In this document: one piece after another, positions 7,682 through 17,040 of the stretch
Layout of the letters: each line of letters starts with the position of its first letter
Position numbering within the stretch: the first letter of the stretch is position 1
From: Streptomyces sp. NBC_01268
GTDB lineage: Bacteria > Actinomycetota > Actinomycetes > Streptomycetales > Streptomycetaceae
Assembly (NCBI RefSeq): GCF_036240795.1
Contig: NZ_CP108454.1
Location: forward strand, 2,728,001-2,792,000
Direction: 5' to 3'
DNA: 64,000 nt
Program-made: the position numbers and the translations under genes
The notes under the pieces: model-generated
The model's database searches: none
What the model saw: the letters and a program-made list of their open reading frames with translations, nothing else
What the model was told of the DNA's origin: nothing

Positions 7682-7696
7682 TGATGCGGCGTCAGC
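7682..7696. promoter_or_regulatory. TGATG-CGG-CGTCA palindrome (surface-gene motif, weak copy)
   Basis: TGATGCGGCGTCAGC begins about 62 bases upstream of the TerB-like gene. It fits the TGAYG-N3-CRTCA pattern seen more clearly before three secreted-protein genes in this window. Confidence 0.3.
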
Positions 7697-7726
7697 ACCT
7701 CGTCAGCAGAACGCAACGGAGATGGC

Positions 7727-7765
7727 CGAGACCCGCCGGGCTCCACAGGGGTCCGGCGGGCCTCG
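7727..7765 (-). terminator. Hairpin terminator after the choice-of-anchor A gene
   Basis: CGAGACCCGCCGG (7727-7739) pairs with CCGGCGGGCCTCG (7753-7765), with one G-U pair, just past the stop of the surface-protein gene on the minus strand. There is no long U-tract, as is usual in Streptomyces. Confidence 0.75.
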
Positions 7766-7774
7766 GTCGGGGGG

Positions 7775-9091
7775 TCAGGAAGCGCGCTTGCGCAGCTTCG
7801 CGAAGGCCAGGAAGCCGCCGCCGAGGAGGACGGCCGCTCCGGCGACGCCCATCGCGGCCGGTCCGAAGGCCGAGCCGGTGGTGGCGAGATCACCCTCCGG
7901 GGTGGACGAGGGGGACGGGGCGGGGGCGCCCGCCGACGTGGTGGAGGAGGGGGTCGGCGAGGCCGGGGTCGACGGGTTCGACTCCGACGGGGTGGGGGTG
8001 GCCGAGGCCGGCGGGGTGGTGGCCGGGGTGGTCGGCTTGCCGGGGACGTCCGTGGGGGTGGGCTTGGGCTGCTCGGGGGTGACCGGGGGCTTGCCGGGGG
8101 TGGTGCCGGTGGGCAGGCAGCCGGTGAAGTTCATCTGGTGGGTCTCGGCGCCGGGCACGGTGAGCAGCTTCTCGGCGACGACGGAGCCGTTGACGTGGCC
8201 GGGGCCGACGCCGGGGCCGCCCATCTCGACGGTGGCGTTCGGCGCGAAGATCGTGCCGGGCCAGGAGGTGTAGTTCTTCTTGACGCTCTCGGCCTGCGGG
8301 AAGTTCCACAGCAGCTTGGAGCGGACGCTCTTGAAGGCGTCGCTGCCCGCGTTGTAGTCGTCCATGACCAGGGCGCCCTTGGCCTCGTCCCAGAGGTAGA
8401 CGCCGTAGGTGGGGGCGGTGCTCATGTCGTACGAGCCGCCGAGGACGTTGACGAGCGTGGAGGAGCCGGCCGGGACCTTGAGGGATATCGCGCCGGCCTT
8501 CTGGAGGTCGGCGGCGGCGACGGCGAAGACGTTCAGCTTGGCGTCGGTGCCGGTGAGCATGAGGCCCTGGTAGTCGGTCGAGCGGCCGACGGTGCCGTTG
8601 GGCTCGACGGCGGCCCAGCCGGCGGAGAGGGTGCGCAGGGAGGTGAACTCCTTGCCGAAGTCGATCGGCGAGGGTCCTTCCTTCACCTTGTCGCCGTCGA
8701 CGCCGAAGCCGGAGCCCTTGGTGGAGCGGTCGACGACCTTGCCGGCGATGCCGGTGCCCTTGTCGAGGACGACCTGGTTGGCGTAGAGGGTGCCGCCGAC
8801 GACGAGGCTGTGGCCGCCGGGGAGCGCGGCGAGGTCGCCGGAGCCGAGGCGGCTGCCGATGGAGAAGCCGGAGGGCCCCTTGGGGTCGCCGAAGGTGGCG
8901 TCGCCGCCGACCGCGACGGCGCCCTCGGAGTCGGAGTGGCGGACGGAGTCCTTCTCGACGAACTCGGCGTAGCGGCCGGCGGTGCCGAGCGGATTCGTCT
9001 CGCACGCGGTGGTGGCGGAGGCGGCGGGGGCCCAGGTGAGGGCGGCACCGGTCACGGCGAGGACGGCGGCCACGGCGGCGGACGTGCGCAT
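7775..9091 (-). CDS. Choice-of-anchor A surface protein with LAXTG sortase signal
   Basis: This 438-residue secreted protein has a signal peptide at residues 1-27 (AVLAVTGAALTWAPAASA). A choice-of-anchor A beta-sandwich follows at about 40-320 (VGGDATFG, VVGGTLYANQVVL, TIFAPNATVEMGGPGVGPGHVNGSVVAEKL). Residues about 320-400 form a Pro/Thr/Ser-rich stalk. The end is a sorting signal: LATTG at about 402, a hydrophobic helix and LRKRAS. LAXTG is the motif used by class E sortases, which are common in Streptomyces, so the protein should be joined to peptidoglycan. No sortase gene is in the window. A hairpin terminator follows it. Confidence 0.88.
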   Translation of the reverse strand: MRTSAAVAAVLAVTGAALTWAPAASATTACETNPLGTAGRYAEFVEKDSVRHSDSEGAVAVGGDATFGDPKGPSGFSIGSRLGSGDLAALPGGHSLVVGGTLYANQVVLDKGTGIAGKVVDRSTKGSGFGVDGDKVKEGPSPIDFGKEFTSLRTLSAGWAAVEPNGTVGRSTDYQGLMLTGTDAKLNVFAVAAADLQKAGAISLKVPAGSSTLVNVLGGSYDMSTAPTYGVYLWDEAKGALVMDDYNAGSDAFKSVRSKLLWNFPQAESVKKNYTSWPGTIFAPNATVEMGGPGVGPGHVNGSVVAEKLLTVPGAETHQMNFTGCLPTGTTPGKPPVTPEQPKPTPTDVPGKPTTPATTPPASATPTPSESNPSTPASPTPSSTTSAGAPAPSPSSTPEGDLATTGSAFGPAAMGVAGAAVLLGGGFLAFAKLRKRAS

Positions 9092-9183
9092 GCGGGCTCC
9101 AGGTCGAGGAGTGCGGGGAGGAAGGTGTCCGAGGGGATGCCTGGGGGCTGATCCGCGGGGACGAGCCGACCTTCCGCCATGCG

Positions 9184-9198
9184 CTGATGTGGCGTCAA
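9184..9198. promoter_or_regulatory. CTGATG-TGG-CGTCAA palindrome before the anchored surface gene
   Basis: This 6-3-6 imperfect palindrome lies about 95 bases before the start of the choice-of-anchor A gene. It matches the pattern found before the WxL-like and small secreted genes at 16214 and 16900. Confidence 0.4.
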
Positions 9199-9303
9199 CT
9201 CATCCGATATGCCGCCGATTCCGGCATGTCGTGAGGATCTTCCTTAAGCGAACCTGAAACCGTGGCGCAGATCACATCCGGTGGGTGCCGCGGGGTCGCG
9301 AAC

Positions 9304-9342
9304 GCCGCTGCCCCGCACCCCTGAGGGGTGCGGGGCAGCGGC
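9304..9342 (-). terminator. leuA terminator
   Basis: A perfect 18-bp stem (9304-9321 with 9325-9342) closes on a three-base TGA loop, 12 bases past the leuA stop. It is very stable and may also act against transcription from the left. Confidence 0.88.
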
Positions 9343-9354
9343 CCGGGCGTCGGG

Positions 9355-11199
<1,845 letters not shown>

Positions 11200-11205
11200 C
11201 TACGA

Positions 11206-11268
11206 CTACAGGCCCTCGCCGCGGCAGCTAAGGAGAAGCAGCCCGAAACGCATGATGTGCGTCACCAT
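11206..11268 (-). CDS. leuA leader peptide (four consecutive leucines)
   Basis: A small frame of 20 residues (MVTHIMRFGLLLL... ending CRGEGL), or 15 if the second ATG at 11253 is used, ends 88 bases before leuA. The Leu run uses CTG-CTT-CTC-CTT, with two codons rare in Streptomyces. A GGCCGAC/GTCGGCC stem can form between it and leuA. Leu-rich leaders before leu genes are a well-known attenuation device: ribosome stalling at scarce leucyl-tRNA changes RNA folding. I see no classical U-tract terminator here, so the exact switch is unclear. Confidence 0.75.
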   Translation of the reverse strand: MVTHIMRFGLLLLSCRGEGL

Positions 11269-11412
11269 AGCCCAGCACCGGCGGAGGCGGACGTCCCGTT
11301 TCAGTATGCGGGACGGGCTCGGCGTCAATGCCGAAAGGTGACCCATCACTCCATTTCGCCAATCATGGTCGCAAGCCGTGACACCGGCACCACTCAGTGC
11401 CACATTGCTGCC

Positions 11413-12447
11413 ATGACTCCCCACTTCTGCACGATCGTCCCGCCGCACATCCTGGAGCACCTGGCCCGGTCCGAGGACCCGGCCGTCGCCGAGGCCGCCC
11501 GGCGGACCCTCGCGGTCGACGCCGCGCAGCGCACCACCCGCAGGCTGGCCCCGCCCGCCGAGCGCACCGGGACGCCCGGCACCGTCCGGCGCACCATCTA
11601 CGACACGGGGAACAGCACCGAGCTGCCAGGCACCAAGATCCGCGACGAGGGCGGGGCGGCGACCTCGGACGCCACCGCCAACCGGGCGTACGCGGGCCTC
11701 GGCGCCACCTTCGACCTCTTCGAGAAGGTCTACGGCCACGACTCGATCGACGGCGCCGGCATGGCGCTGCTCGCGACCGTCCACTACGACGAGAAGTACG
11801 ACAACGCCTTCTGGAACGGCGAGCAGATGGTGTTCGGCGACGGTGACGGGGAGCTCTTCCTCGACTTCACCATCCCGGTCGACGTCATCGGCCACGAGCT
11901 CGCCCACGGCGTCACCCAGCACTCCGCGAACCTCGCCTACTACGGCCAGTCGGGCGCGCTCAACGAGTCCGTCTCCGACGTCTTCGGCTCGCTCGTGAAG
12001 CAGTACGCGCTGGGCCAGTCGGCCGACCAGGCCGACTGGCTCATCGGCGCCGGCCTGCTCGGGCCGGCCATCGACCGGGGCGTGGCCCTGCGCTCCATGA
12101 AGGAGCCGGGCACGGCGTACGACGACGACGTCCTCGGCAAGGACCCGCAGCCCGCGACGATGGACGACTACGTCCGTACCCACGCGGACAACGGCGGCGT
12201 CCACATCAACTCGGGCATCCCCAACCACGCCTTCTACCTGGTCGCCACCGCCCTCGGCGGCAACGCGTGGGAGCGGGCCGGGCAGATCTGGTACGACACC
12301 CTGACCGGCGGCACGCTGGACCAGGAGGCCACGTTCAAGGAGTTCGCGGCGGCCACGGTCGCGGCGGCGAGGGCCCGCTACGGCGACGGCGACGAGCTCA
12401 AGGCCGTCACCGACGCCTGGTCGGCGGTCGGCGTGCCGACCCGTTGA
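11413..12447 (+). CDS. M4 family zinc metalloprotease, protealysin-like
   Basis: This 344-residue protein has the thermolysin fold. The zinc motif is HELAHG at about residues 161-166, with the third ligand Glu in NESVSDVFG about 20 residues later. The active-site His lies in GVHINSGIPNHAFYL near 260. It has no signal peptide. The short N-terminus carries the PPL-type motif (IVPPHILEHLA) that marks the brief propeptide of protealysin-like enzymes, rather than the long FTP propeptide of secreted thermolysins. It is therefore probably made as a cytoplasmic precursor. The next gene encodes its inhibitor type. The start at 11413 is supported by homology to the PPL motif only. Confidence 0.93.
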   Translation: MTPHFCTIVPPHILEHLARSEDPAVAEAARRTLAVDAAQRTTRRLAPPAERTGTPGTVRRTIYDTGNSTELPGTKIRDEGGAATSDATANRAYAGLGATFDLFEKVYGHDSIDGAGMALLATVHYDEKYDNAFWNGEQMVFGDGDGELFLDFTIPVDVIGHELAHGVTQHSANLAYYGQSGALNESVSDVFGSLVKQYALGQSADQADWLIGAGLLGPAIDRGVALRSMKEPGTAYDDDVLGKDPQPATMDDYVRTHADNGGVHINSGIPNHAFYLVATALGGNAWERAGQIWYDTLTGGTLDQEATFKEFAAATVAAARARYGDGDELKAVTDAWSAVGVPTR

Positions 12448-12455
12448 GGGTGCGG

Positions 12456-12461
12456 TAGACA
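12456..12461 (+). promoter_or_regulatory. -10 box of a leaderless promoter (TAGACA)
   Basis: TAGACA ends six bases before the ATG of the emfourin gene, so transcription would start at the initiation codon. No ribosome site is present. The inhibitor thus probably has its own promoter in addition to read-through from the protease gene. Confidence 0.55.
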
Positions 12462-12467
12462 GGCCCC

Positions 12468-12734
12468 ATGAAGATTCGTGTCGTACGCACAGGGGGCTTC
12501 GCGGGGATCGAGAAGTCGGCGGAGGTGGAGACCGACGGCCGGCCCGATCACGAGCGGCTGCAGGCGCTGGCCCGCGAGGCCCTCGACGCGCCGCCGCCGC
12601 CGGAGACCCGCGGGGTCCCGGACGGCTTCGGCTACGAGATCACGATCGACGGCAAGACGGTGAAGTGGGCGGACCCCCACCTCACCGAGGAGCAGCGCGA
12701 GCTGATCCAGCTGGTTCTGAAGGAAGGCGCCTAG
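12468..12734 (+). CDS. Emfourin-like inhibitor of the M4 protease
   Basis: This 88-residue acidic protein matches the emfourin (protealysin inhibitor) family: an N-terminal strand with TGGFAGI at about residues 8-14, a middle helix (HERLQALAREAL), then GFGYEITIDGKTVKWADPHLTEEQRELIQLVL. In Serratia, emfourin binds the M4 protease protealysin tightly and its gene sits next to it. Here it follows the protease gene by 20 bases in the same direction. It probably holds the enzyme inactive inside the cell. It seems to have a leaderless promoter of its own. Confidence 0.85.
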   Translation: MKIRVVRTGGFAGIEKSAEVETDGRPDHERLQALAREALDAPPPPETRGVPDGFGYEITIDGKTVKWADPHLTEEQRELIQLVLKEGA

Positions 12735-12737
12735 CCT

Positions 12738-12769
12738 CCCGGGGGCCGGGGTCTCCCTGAGCCCCCGGG
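12738..12769. terminator. Hairpin between convergent emfourin and era genes
   Basis: CCCGGGGGC (12738-12746) pairs with GCCCCCGGG (12761-12769). It lies between two convergent stops and can serve both strands. Confidence 0.65.
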
Positions 12770-12787
12770 TGTCCCCGGGCTCCCGGG

Positions 12788-13729
12788 CTAGAAGCCCAGC
12801 TTCCTGAGCTGCTTCGGGTCCCGCTGCCAGTCCTTGGCCACCTTCACGTGGAGGTCGAGGAAGACCGGGGTGCCGAGCAGCGCCTCGATGTGCTTGCGGG
12901 ACTTCATGCCGACCTCCTTGAGGCGGCTGCCCTTGGGGCCGATGATGATGCCCTTCTGGCTGGGGCGCTCGATGTACACGTTGGCGTGGATGTCGAGCAG
13001 CGGCCGGTCCGCCGGGCGGTTCTCGCGCGGGATCATCTCCTCGACGACCACGGCGATGGAGTGCGGCAGCTCGTCGCGTACGCCTTCGAGCGCGGCCTCG
13101 CGGATCAGCTCCGCGACCATGACCATCTCGGGCTCGTCGGTGAGGTCGCCCTCGGGGTACAGCGGCGGGGACTCCGGCAGCAGCGGGATGAGCAGGTCGG
13201 CGACGAGCTGGACCTGCTTGTTGCCCACGGCCGAGACGGGGACGATCTGCGCCCACTCGAAGCCGAGCTCCTTGCCGAGCTGGTCGATCGCGATCAGCTG
13301 CTCGGCGAGGGTCTTGGAGTCGACCAGGTCGGTCTTGGTGATGATCGCGACCTTGGGCGTCTTCTTGATCTCGGCGAGCTCCTTGGCGATGAAGCGGTCG
13401 CCGGGGCCCAGCTTCTGGTCGGCGGGCAGGCAGAAGCCGATCACGTCGACCTCGGCCCAGGTGGTGCGCACGACGTCGTTGAGGCGTTCGCCGAGCAGGG
13501 TGCGCGGCTTGTGGAGCCCGGGGGTGTCGACCAGGATCAGCTGGGCGTCGGGGCGGTGCACGATGCCGCGGACGGTGTGCCGCGTGGTCTGCGGCCGGTT
13601 GGAGGTGATGGCCACCTTCTGGCCGACCAGAGCGTTCGTGAGGGTGGACTTGCCCGCGTTGGGGCGGCCGACGAAGCAGGCGAAGCCGGCCCGGTGGGGG
13701 GCGGTGTTCTCATCAGTACGAGCGCTCAT
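12788..13729 (-). CDS. era: GTPase Era, ribosome assembly factor
   Basis: This 313-residue protein has a GTPase domain: Walker A GRPNAGKSTLTNAL, switch II DTPGLHKP and TKTDLVD. A C-terminal KH RNA-binding domain follows (GIIIGPKGSRLKEVGMKSR). Era binds the 3' end of 16S rRNA and guides late maturation of the 30S subunit. The ATG at 13729 is favoured over the one at 13738, because the GGGGAG ribosome site touches the upstream ATG but is well spaced for this one. It belongs with ybeY and phoH downstream on the map, but is separated from them here by inserted genes. Confidence 0.97.
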   Translation of the reverse strand: MSARTDENTAPHRAGFACFVGRPNAGKSTLTNALVGQKVAITSNRPQTTRHTVRGIVHRPDAQLILVDTPGLHKPRTLLGERLNDVVRTTWAEVDVIGFCLPADQKLGPGDRFIAKELAEIKKTPKVAIITKTDLVDSKTLAEQLIAIDQLGKELGFEWAQIVPVSAVGNKQVQLVADLLIPLLPESPPLYPEGDLTDEPEMVMVAELIREAALEGVRDELPHSIAVVVEEMIPRENRPADRPLLDIHANVYIERPSQKGIIIGPKGSRLKEVGMKSRKHIEALLGTPVFLDLHVKVAKDWQRDPKQLRKLGF

Positions 13730-13759
13730 GGGGGCCATTCTCCCCGATGGAAGGCCCCC

Positions 13760-14734
13760 TCACGTACTCAGCGCCCGGCGGCGGCGTATCCGCAGGCCGA
13801 ACAGCCCGGCCGCACCCCCGGCGACGAGCACCGCGAGGGGGAGCCAGGGCAGGGCGAGAAAGGAGACCCGGCCGGACTCGCGGACGTCCTTCGCGGTCGC
13901 GGTCAGGGTCAGCTCGCCCCAGTCGAGCTGCGGCGATCCGGTCCACCGCTCGCTGAGCCGGATCTTCTGCCGGGGCAGCAGTTCGGCGGGGAGCCGGTCC
14001 AGGTCGCGGGTGAGCAGGGTGCGCCCGAAGAGCCCCTGGGCCTTGAGGGCGACCTTGGGGTTGAGGGTGACGTTCCCGCGGTTGTAGAGGGTGTACGAGA
14101 CGACGGCGGTGCTCGTGCCGGCGCCGGGCACCAGTGGCCGGTCCTGTTCGAGGGTGACGTCCTCGACGCCGAGGGCGGGCACGGTGGGGCCGCCGACCCG
14201 CAGGTAGACGCGGGCACCGACGGCGCGCTGCACGCCGAGCGCGACGGAGCCGCCGGAGCCCTTGGCGATCCGTTCGTCGAGGGCGACGACGGCTCCGGGG
14301 TGGTCGCCCGGTGCGGCGTCGGCGGGGACGGTGAGGGTGTAGGGGACGGTGACGGAGGAGTGCGGCGGGACGGTGACCCGGTCGCGCTCGGGCCGGATCC
14401 AGGCGCCGGCGCCGGTCTGCTTCTCCTGCCGGGTGCGGACGGCGAAGCCGCCGTCGCGTTCGGTGTTGTAGGCGTCGGCCCCGTACAGCAGGAAGCTGAG
14501 CGGGGCGGCGGTCTTGTTGGCGACGGTGACCCGGTCGGTCACCGTGCCGCCGGGGTCCGCGGAGAGGTAGAAGTACGGGCGGCTGCCGAGCCGGGAGGCC
14601 GCCGGGTAGACGGCCCACTCGCCGTTCTCGGCGGCGGAGGCGGGCGCGGCGGCGGGCCCGCCGAGCAGCAGCACGGCGCCGAGCACGCTCAGGGCGCGCA
14701 GGACGCTCAGGAGGAGGACGTACGGCTTGCGCAC
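13760..14734 (-). CDS. DUF916/WxL-protein-type membrane-anchored surface protein
   Basis: This 324-residue protein has a signal peptide (LLSVLRALSVLGAVLLLGGPAAA...ASA). Two beta-sandwich domains follow: a peptidoglycan-binding DUF916-like part at about 40-150 (FYLSADPGGTVTDRVTVANKTAAPLSFLLY, VPPHSSVTVPYTLTVP) and a second at about 150-280 (NRGNVTLNPKVALKA). A transmembrane helix near 295-315 and an Arg-rich tail end it. In Firmicutes such proteins form complexes with WxL proteins. Here the WxL-like partner lies directly upstream and both read leftward, separated by a hairpin. It likely anchors that partner at the cell surface. Confidence 0.85.
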   Translation of the reverse strand: MRKPYVLLLSVLRALSVLGAVLLLGGPAAAPASAAENGEWAVYPAASRLGSRPYFYLSADPGGTVTDRVTVANKTAAPLSFLLYGADAYNTERDGGFAVRTRQEKQTGAGAWIRPERDRVTVPPHSSVTVPYTLTVPADAAPGDHPGAVVALDERIAKGSGGSVALGVQRAVGARVYLRVGGPTVPALGVEDVTLEQDRPLVPGAGTSTAVVSYTLYNRGNVTLNPKVALKAQGLFGRTLLTRDLDRLPAELLPRQKIRLSERWTGSPQLDWGELTLTATAKDVRESGRVSFLALPWLPLAVLVAGGAAGLFGLRIRRRRALST

Positions 14735-14758
14735 GGGTGCGGACCCCTTGGGAAGTGT

Positions 14759-14790
14759 GACGGGCCGGCCGGGTGCGCGGCCGGCCCGTC
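14759..14790 (-). terminator. Hairpin after the WxL-like gene
   Basis: GACGGGCCGGCC (14759-14770) pairs with GGCCGGCCCGTC (14779-14790). It follows the WxL-like stop and precedes the DUF916 gene. It may be a partial terminator that lowers expression of the downstream partner. Confidence 0.75.
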
Positions 14791-14796
14791 GGGCGG

Positions 14797-16134
14797 TCAG
14801 GACAGCGTCAGCGTGAGCACGCCCGCGTAACTGCCGGGCGCCGTGAACGCCGGGACGTCGAGGGAGAGCCCCGCGTCGATGGTGAACTCGCCGCCGGTGA
14901 GGGTGCCGTTGGGCGTGGAGGCGAGGGTGGCGCCGGTGGAGCCGACGGGGCCCGCGGCGCCGGGGGCGCAGGTGCTGGGGCTGCCCGCCTTGGTGGTGCA
15001 GGACGGCGTCCAGCTGAGCTTGTCGGCGCCGATGGCCCCGCCCGGTCCGGTGAAGTCGGTGACCTTGCCGGTCAGGGACCAGCCCGCGGGGCCGCCGCGG
15101 AAGTCCTTGACCGTCACCGTCTGCAGGGGTCCGGTGGCGGCGCCGCCCTGGCCGAAGTCGACGGCCGAGAGCTGCACGGCGTCACCGGCCTGGGTCATCG
15201 ACAGCTGGCCCGCCGTGACCGAGGCCGTGATCTTCTGGCTGTTCGGCGGGGTCGGGGTGTCGTCGATGACCTGGTACGCGACGGGGCCCGCACCCTTGTC
15301 GGGGTCCCAGGCCGCGCCCTCGTAGGCCACGATCCCGGTGGTCGCCTTGTCGTTGACCTTCAGGCGGGCCGCGAAGCCGCCCTCGCTGTCGGTCGTGACG
15401 GTCATCCGGTCGGCGGTCTCGGCCGCTCCGGCCCGGCCGACGACGGTGACCTCGGCGAGCGGGGTGAACTTGGTGCCGGAGACGGTGACCCGGACGCCGG
15501 GCGCGCCGGAGGCGTTGTCGAGCTGGAGGGCACGCTCGTTCGCGCCGGGCTGCGCCGTCGCCGTGACCGTCTCGGAGACGGGTGCGTTGGAGACGGTGCA
15601 GGGGGTGTCCAGCTCCATGATGTAGCTGGTGTGGATGTTGTAGTCGCCGGGCGAGAGGGTGATCGAGCCGGGCGTGGTGACCGTGAAGGTGCCGGTCATG
15701 GAGAACGCCGGGAAGGTGCCCTTGCCCGGGATGGGCGGGTTCTTCTTCTGTCCGGTGACGGTGACCGCGCCGGACTGGGCGCCGCCGAGGGCGACCTTGC
15801 CGCTCGGGGTCATGATGTCGGCCGGGAGGGCGAGGTCCACCGGGTTGGAGGCCGCGGGCTTGGTGACCGTGTAGGTGACCTTGACCGTGTCGCCGACCTT
15901 GGGCGTGGCGTTGTCGACGGTGATCTGCGCCGTGGTGGTGCCGTCGATCGGCGGGATGCCCGCGATCGGCGGCGGCACGCAGTGCGTGGCGAAGTCGACG
16001 GGCTGGGAGGTCGTGGTGGCTCCGGCCGGTGCGGCGAGCGCGCCGCCGGCGGTGAGCGCGAGCGCGGTGGCGCCGAGGACGGCCGTCCAGCGACGCCGTC
16101 TTCGAGCCGCCGCGCGGCTTTTTTCGAGTGCCAT
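14797..16134 (-). CDS. WxL-like secreted beta-sandwich surface protein
   Basis: This 445-residue protein has a twin-Arg-rich signal peptide (RRRRRWTAVLGATALALTAGGALAAPAGA). Repeated beta domains follow: about 40-180 (VGDTVKVTYTVTKPA), an IPT-like domain at about 195-290 (GAPGVRVTVSGTKFTPLAEVTVVG), and a C-terminal domain ending in GVLTLTLS, which resembles the end of WxL domains. Two Cys pairs are visible (HC...PC and SCTT...TC). It has no own membrane anchor, so it should bind the wall or the DUF916 partner. Its upstream region carries a TCTGATGGGTCATCAGT palindrome. Confidence 0.78.
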   Translation of the reverse strand: MALEKSRAAARRRRRWTAVLGATALALTAGGALAAPAGATTTSQPVDFATHCVPPPIAGIPPIDGTTTAQITVDNATPKVGDTVKVTYTVTKPAASNPVDLALPADIMTPSGKVALGGAQSGAVTVTGQKKNPPIPGKGTFPAFSMTGTFTVTTPGSITLSPGDYNIHTSYIMELDTPCTVSNAPVSETVTATAQPGANERALQLDNASGAPGVRVTVSGTKFTPLAEVTVVGRAGAAETADRMTVTTDSEGGFAARLKVNDKATTGIVAYEGAAWDPDKGAGPVAYQVIDDTPTPPNSQKITASVTAGQLSMTQAGDAVQLSAVDFGQGGAATGPLQTVTVKDFRGGPAGWSLTGKVTDFTGPGGAIGADKLSWTPSCTTKAGSPSTCAPGAAGPVGSTGATLASTPNGTLTGGEFTIDAGLSLDVPAFTAPGSYAGVLTLTLS

Positions 16135-16213
16135 GTGGGTCCCCTCCTGAGGGATGAGAGGGCGCCATTGACGGCTCCGGGCCGAGAGAAGTCAATGGAA
16201 TCGAAACACACCG

Positions 16214-16230
16214 ACTGATGACCCATCAGA
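16214..16230. promoter_or_regulatory. TCTGATGGGTCATCAGT palindrome before the WxL-like gene
   Basis: The 17-mer (given on the minus strand) is a 6-3-6 palindrome, CTGATG-GGT-CATCAG, about 80 bases upstream of the WxL-like start. It shares the TGAYG-N3-CRTCA form with sites at 16900 and 9184. It is a candidate operator for a surface-protein regulon. Confidence 0.5.
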
Positions 16231-16316
16231 TACTGTCAAGATCGCCGCTCTGATCGGGTTTCCGCAGGTCAGCGTGGTGGTGAGCGGCGACTCGAAGAGG
16301 GGCGGACACAGCAACG

Positions 16317-16343
16317 ACCGGTACCGCCCTGGGCGGTACCGGT
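16317..16343 (-). terminator. Terminator of the small secreted gene
   Basis: ACCGGTACCGCC (16317-16328) pairs perfectly with GGCGGTACCGGT (16332-16343) around a three-base loop. It begins 19 bases past the stop on the minus strand. Confidence 0.85.
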
Positions 16344-16361
16344 CGGCCGTGCGGGTGGGGC

Positions 16362-16841
16362 TCAGCTGAACACGAAGGGTCCTGGCGTCTGCGAGGTGAG
16401 GGCGTCGCAGTTCACCGTGACGCCGAAGATCACCATCTTCAGCGCGACGCCCGCGAAGTACGAGTTGAGGCTGTCACCGGAGGCGACGGTCCCACTGAGC
16501 GGGCCCATGGTGACCGAGGTGTTCGCGGGGATCGCCGGGTTCTTGGTCCCGGTGAACACCCGCGTACCGCCGCCGGCCTTGGCCAGGGTCAGGGTGGAGG
16601 CGATGGTGTCCTTGCCGACCGAGATCGGCGTCTTCACCGCGGAGGTGATGGTGATCGTCGCCGCCGTTCCGCTCTGCGTGGCCGTCAGGGTGGCGCTGCC
16701 GCCGCCCCAGGACCCGCAGTCGTAGGTGGCGGTGGCCGTGCCGGGCGACACGGCGTAGGCACCCGGCGCGAGGGCGAGGCCGGTGGCGGCGAGCGCTCCG
16801 GCGAGCACCGCGGCGACTCCTAAGCTGCTTCTGCTTCTCAT
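16362..16841 (-). CDS. Small secreted beta-sandwich protein
   Basis: This 159-residue product starts at ATG 16841, with GGAAGGGG upstream though rather distant. The signal peptide is clear (SLGVAAVLAGALAATGLALAPGAYA). The mature part is Thr/Gly/Ala-rich with strand-like alternation (TATYDCGSWGGGSATLTATQSG, TSVTMGPLSGTVASGDSL) and two Cys that may pair (YDCGS and VNCDAL). It resembles a single domain of the WxL-like neighbour. It is likely a third member of the surface cluster. The exact function is unknown. Confidence 0.72.
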   Translation of the reverse strand: MRSRSSLGVAAVLAGALAATGLALAPGAYAVSPGTATATYDCGSWGGGSATLTATQSGTAATITITSAVKTPISVGKDTIASTLTLAKAGGGTRVFTGTKNPAIPANTSVTMGPLSGTVASGDSLNSYFAGVALKMVIFGVTVNCDALTSQTPGPFVFS

Positions 16842-16899
16842 GACGAGTTCGTACCCCTTCCGATGACGAACGCAGGGGTGCGGACACTGCGTCTGGAGA

Positions 16900-16916
16900 T
16901 CTGACGGTCCGTCGGA
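16900..16916. promoter_or_regulatory. TCCGACGGACCGTCAGA palindrome before the small secreted gene
   Basis: This 17-mer (minus strand) lies 59 bases upstream of the small secreted gene. It differs from the site at 16214 by transitions at five positions and by one flanking base, and keeps the palindrome. Both fit TCYGAYGGRYCRTCAG. Confidence 0.5.
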
Positions 16917-16989
16917 CCGGTCGCTGTTATTGATGCGCACCGGAGCGGGGAAGGCAAGAGAAGTTCCGTTGATCCTTCACAAACGCGCA

Positions 16990-17022
16990 AGAGGCCCGGC
17001 ACGGGACGCGTGCCGGGCCTCT
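16990..17022 (-). terminator. Terminator after the cytidine deaminase-like gene
   Basis: A perfect 14-bp stem, AGAGGCCCGGCACG with CGTGCCGGGCCTCT, closes on a five-base loop. It lies 19 bases past the stop, on the minus strand. Confidence 0.87.
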
Positions 17023-17040
17023 CGCGGGTGGGTACGGGGC

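Noticed and set aside
9092..9303. Possible riboswitch between the surface gene and leuA
   Set aside because: I find no known aptamer motif. The leuA terminator and a palindrome explain the visible structure.
11338..11349. GTGACCCATCAC before the M4 protease as another surface-gene palindrome
   Set aside because: It shares the TGATGGGTCA core but not the 6-3-6 symmetry, so it could be chance.
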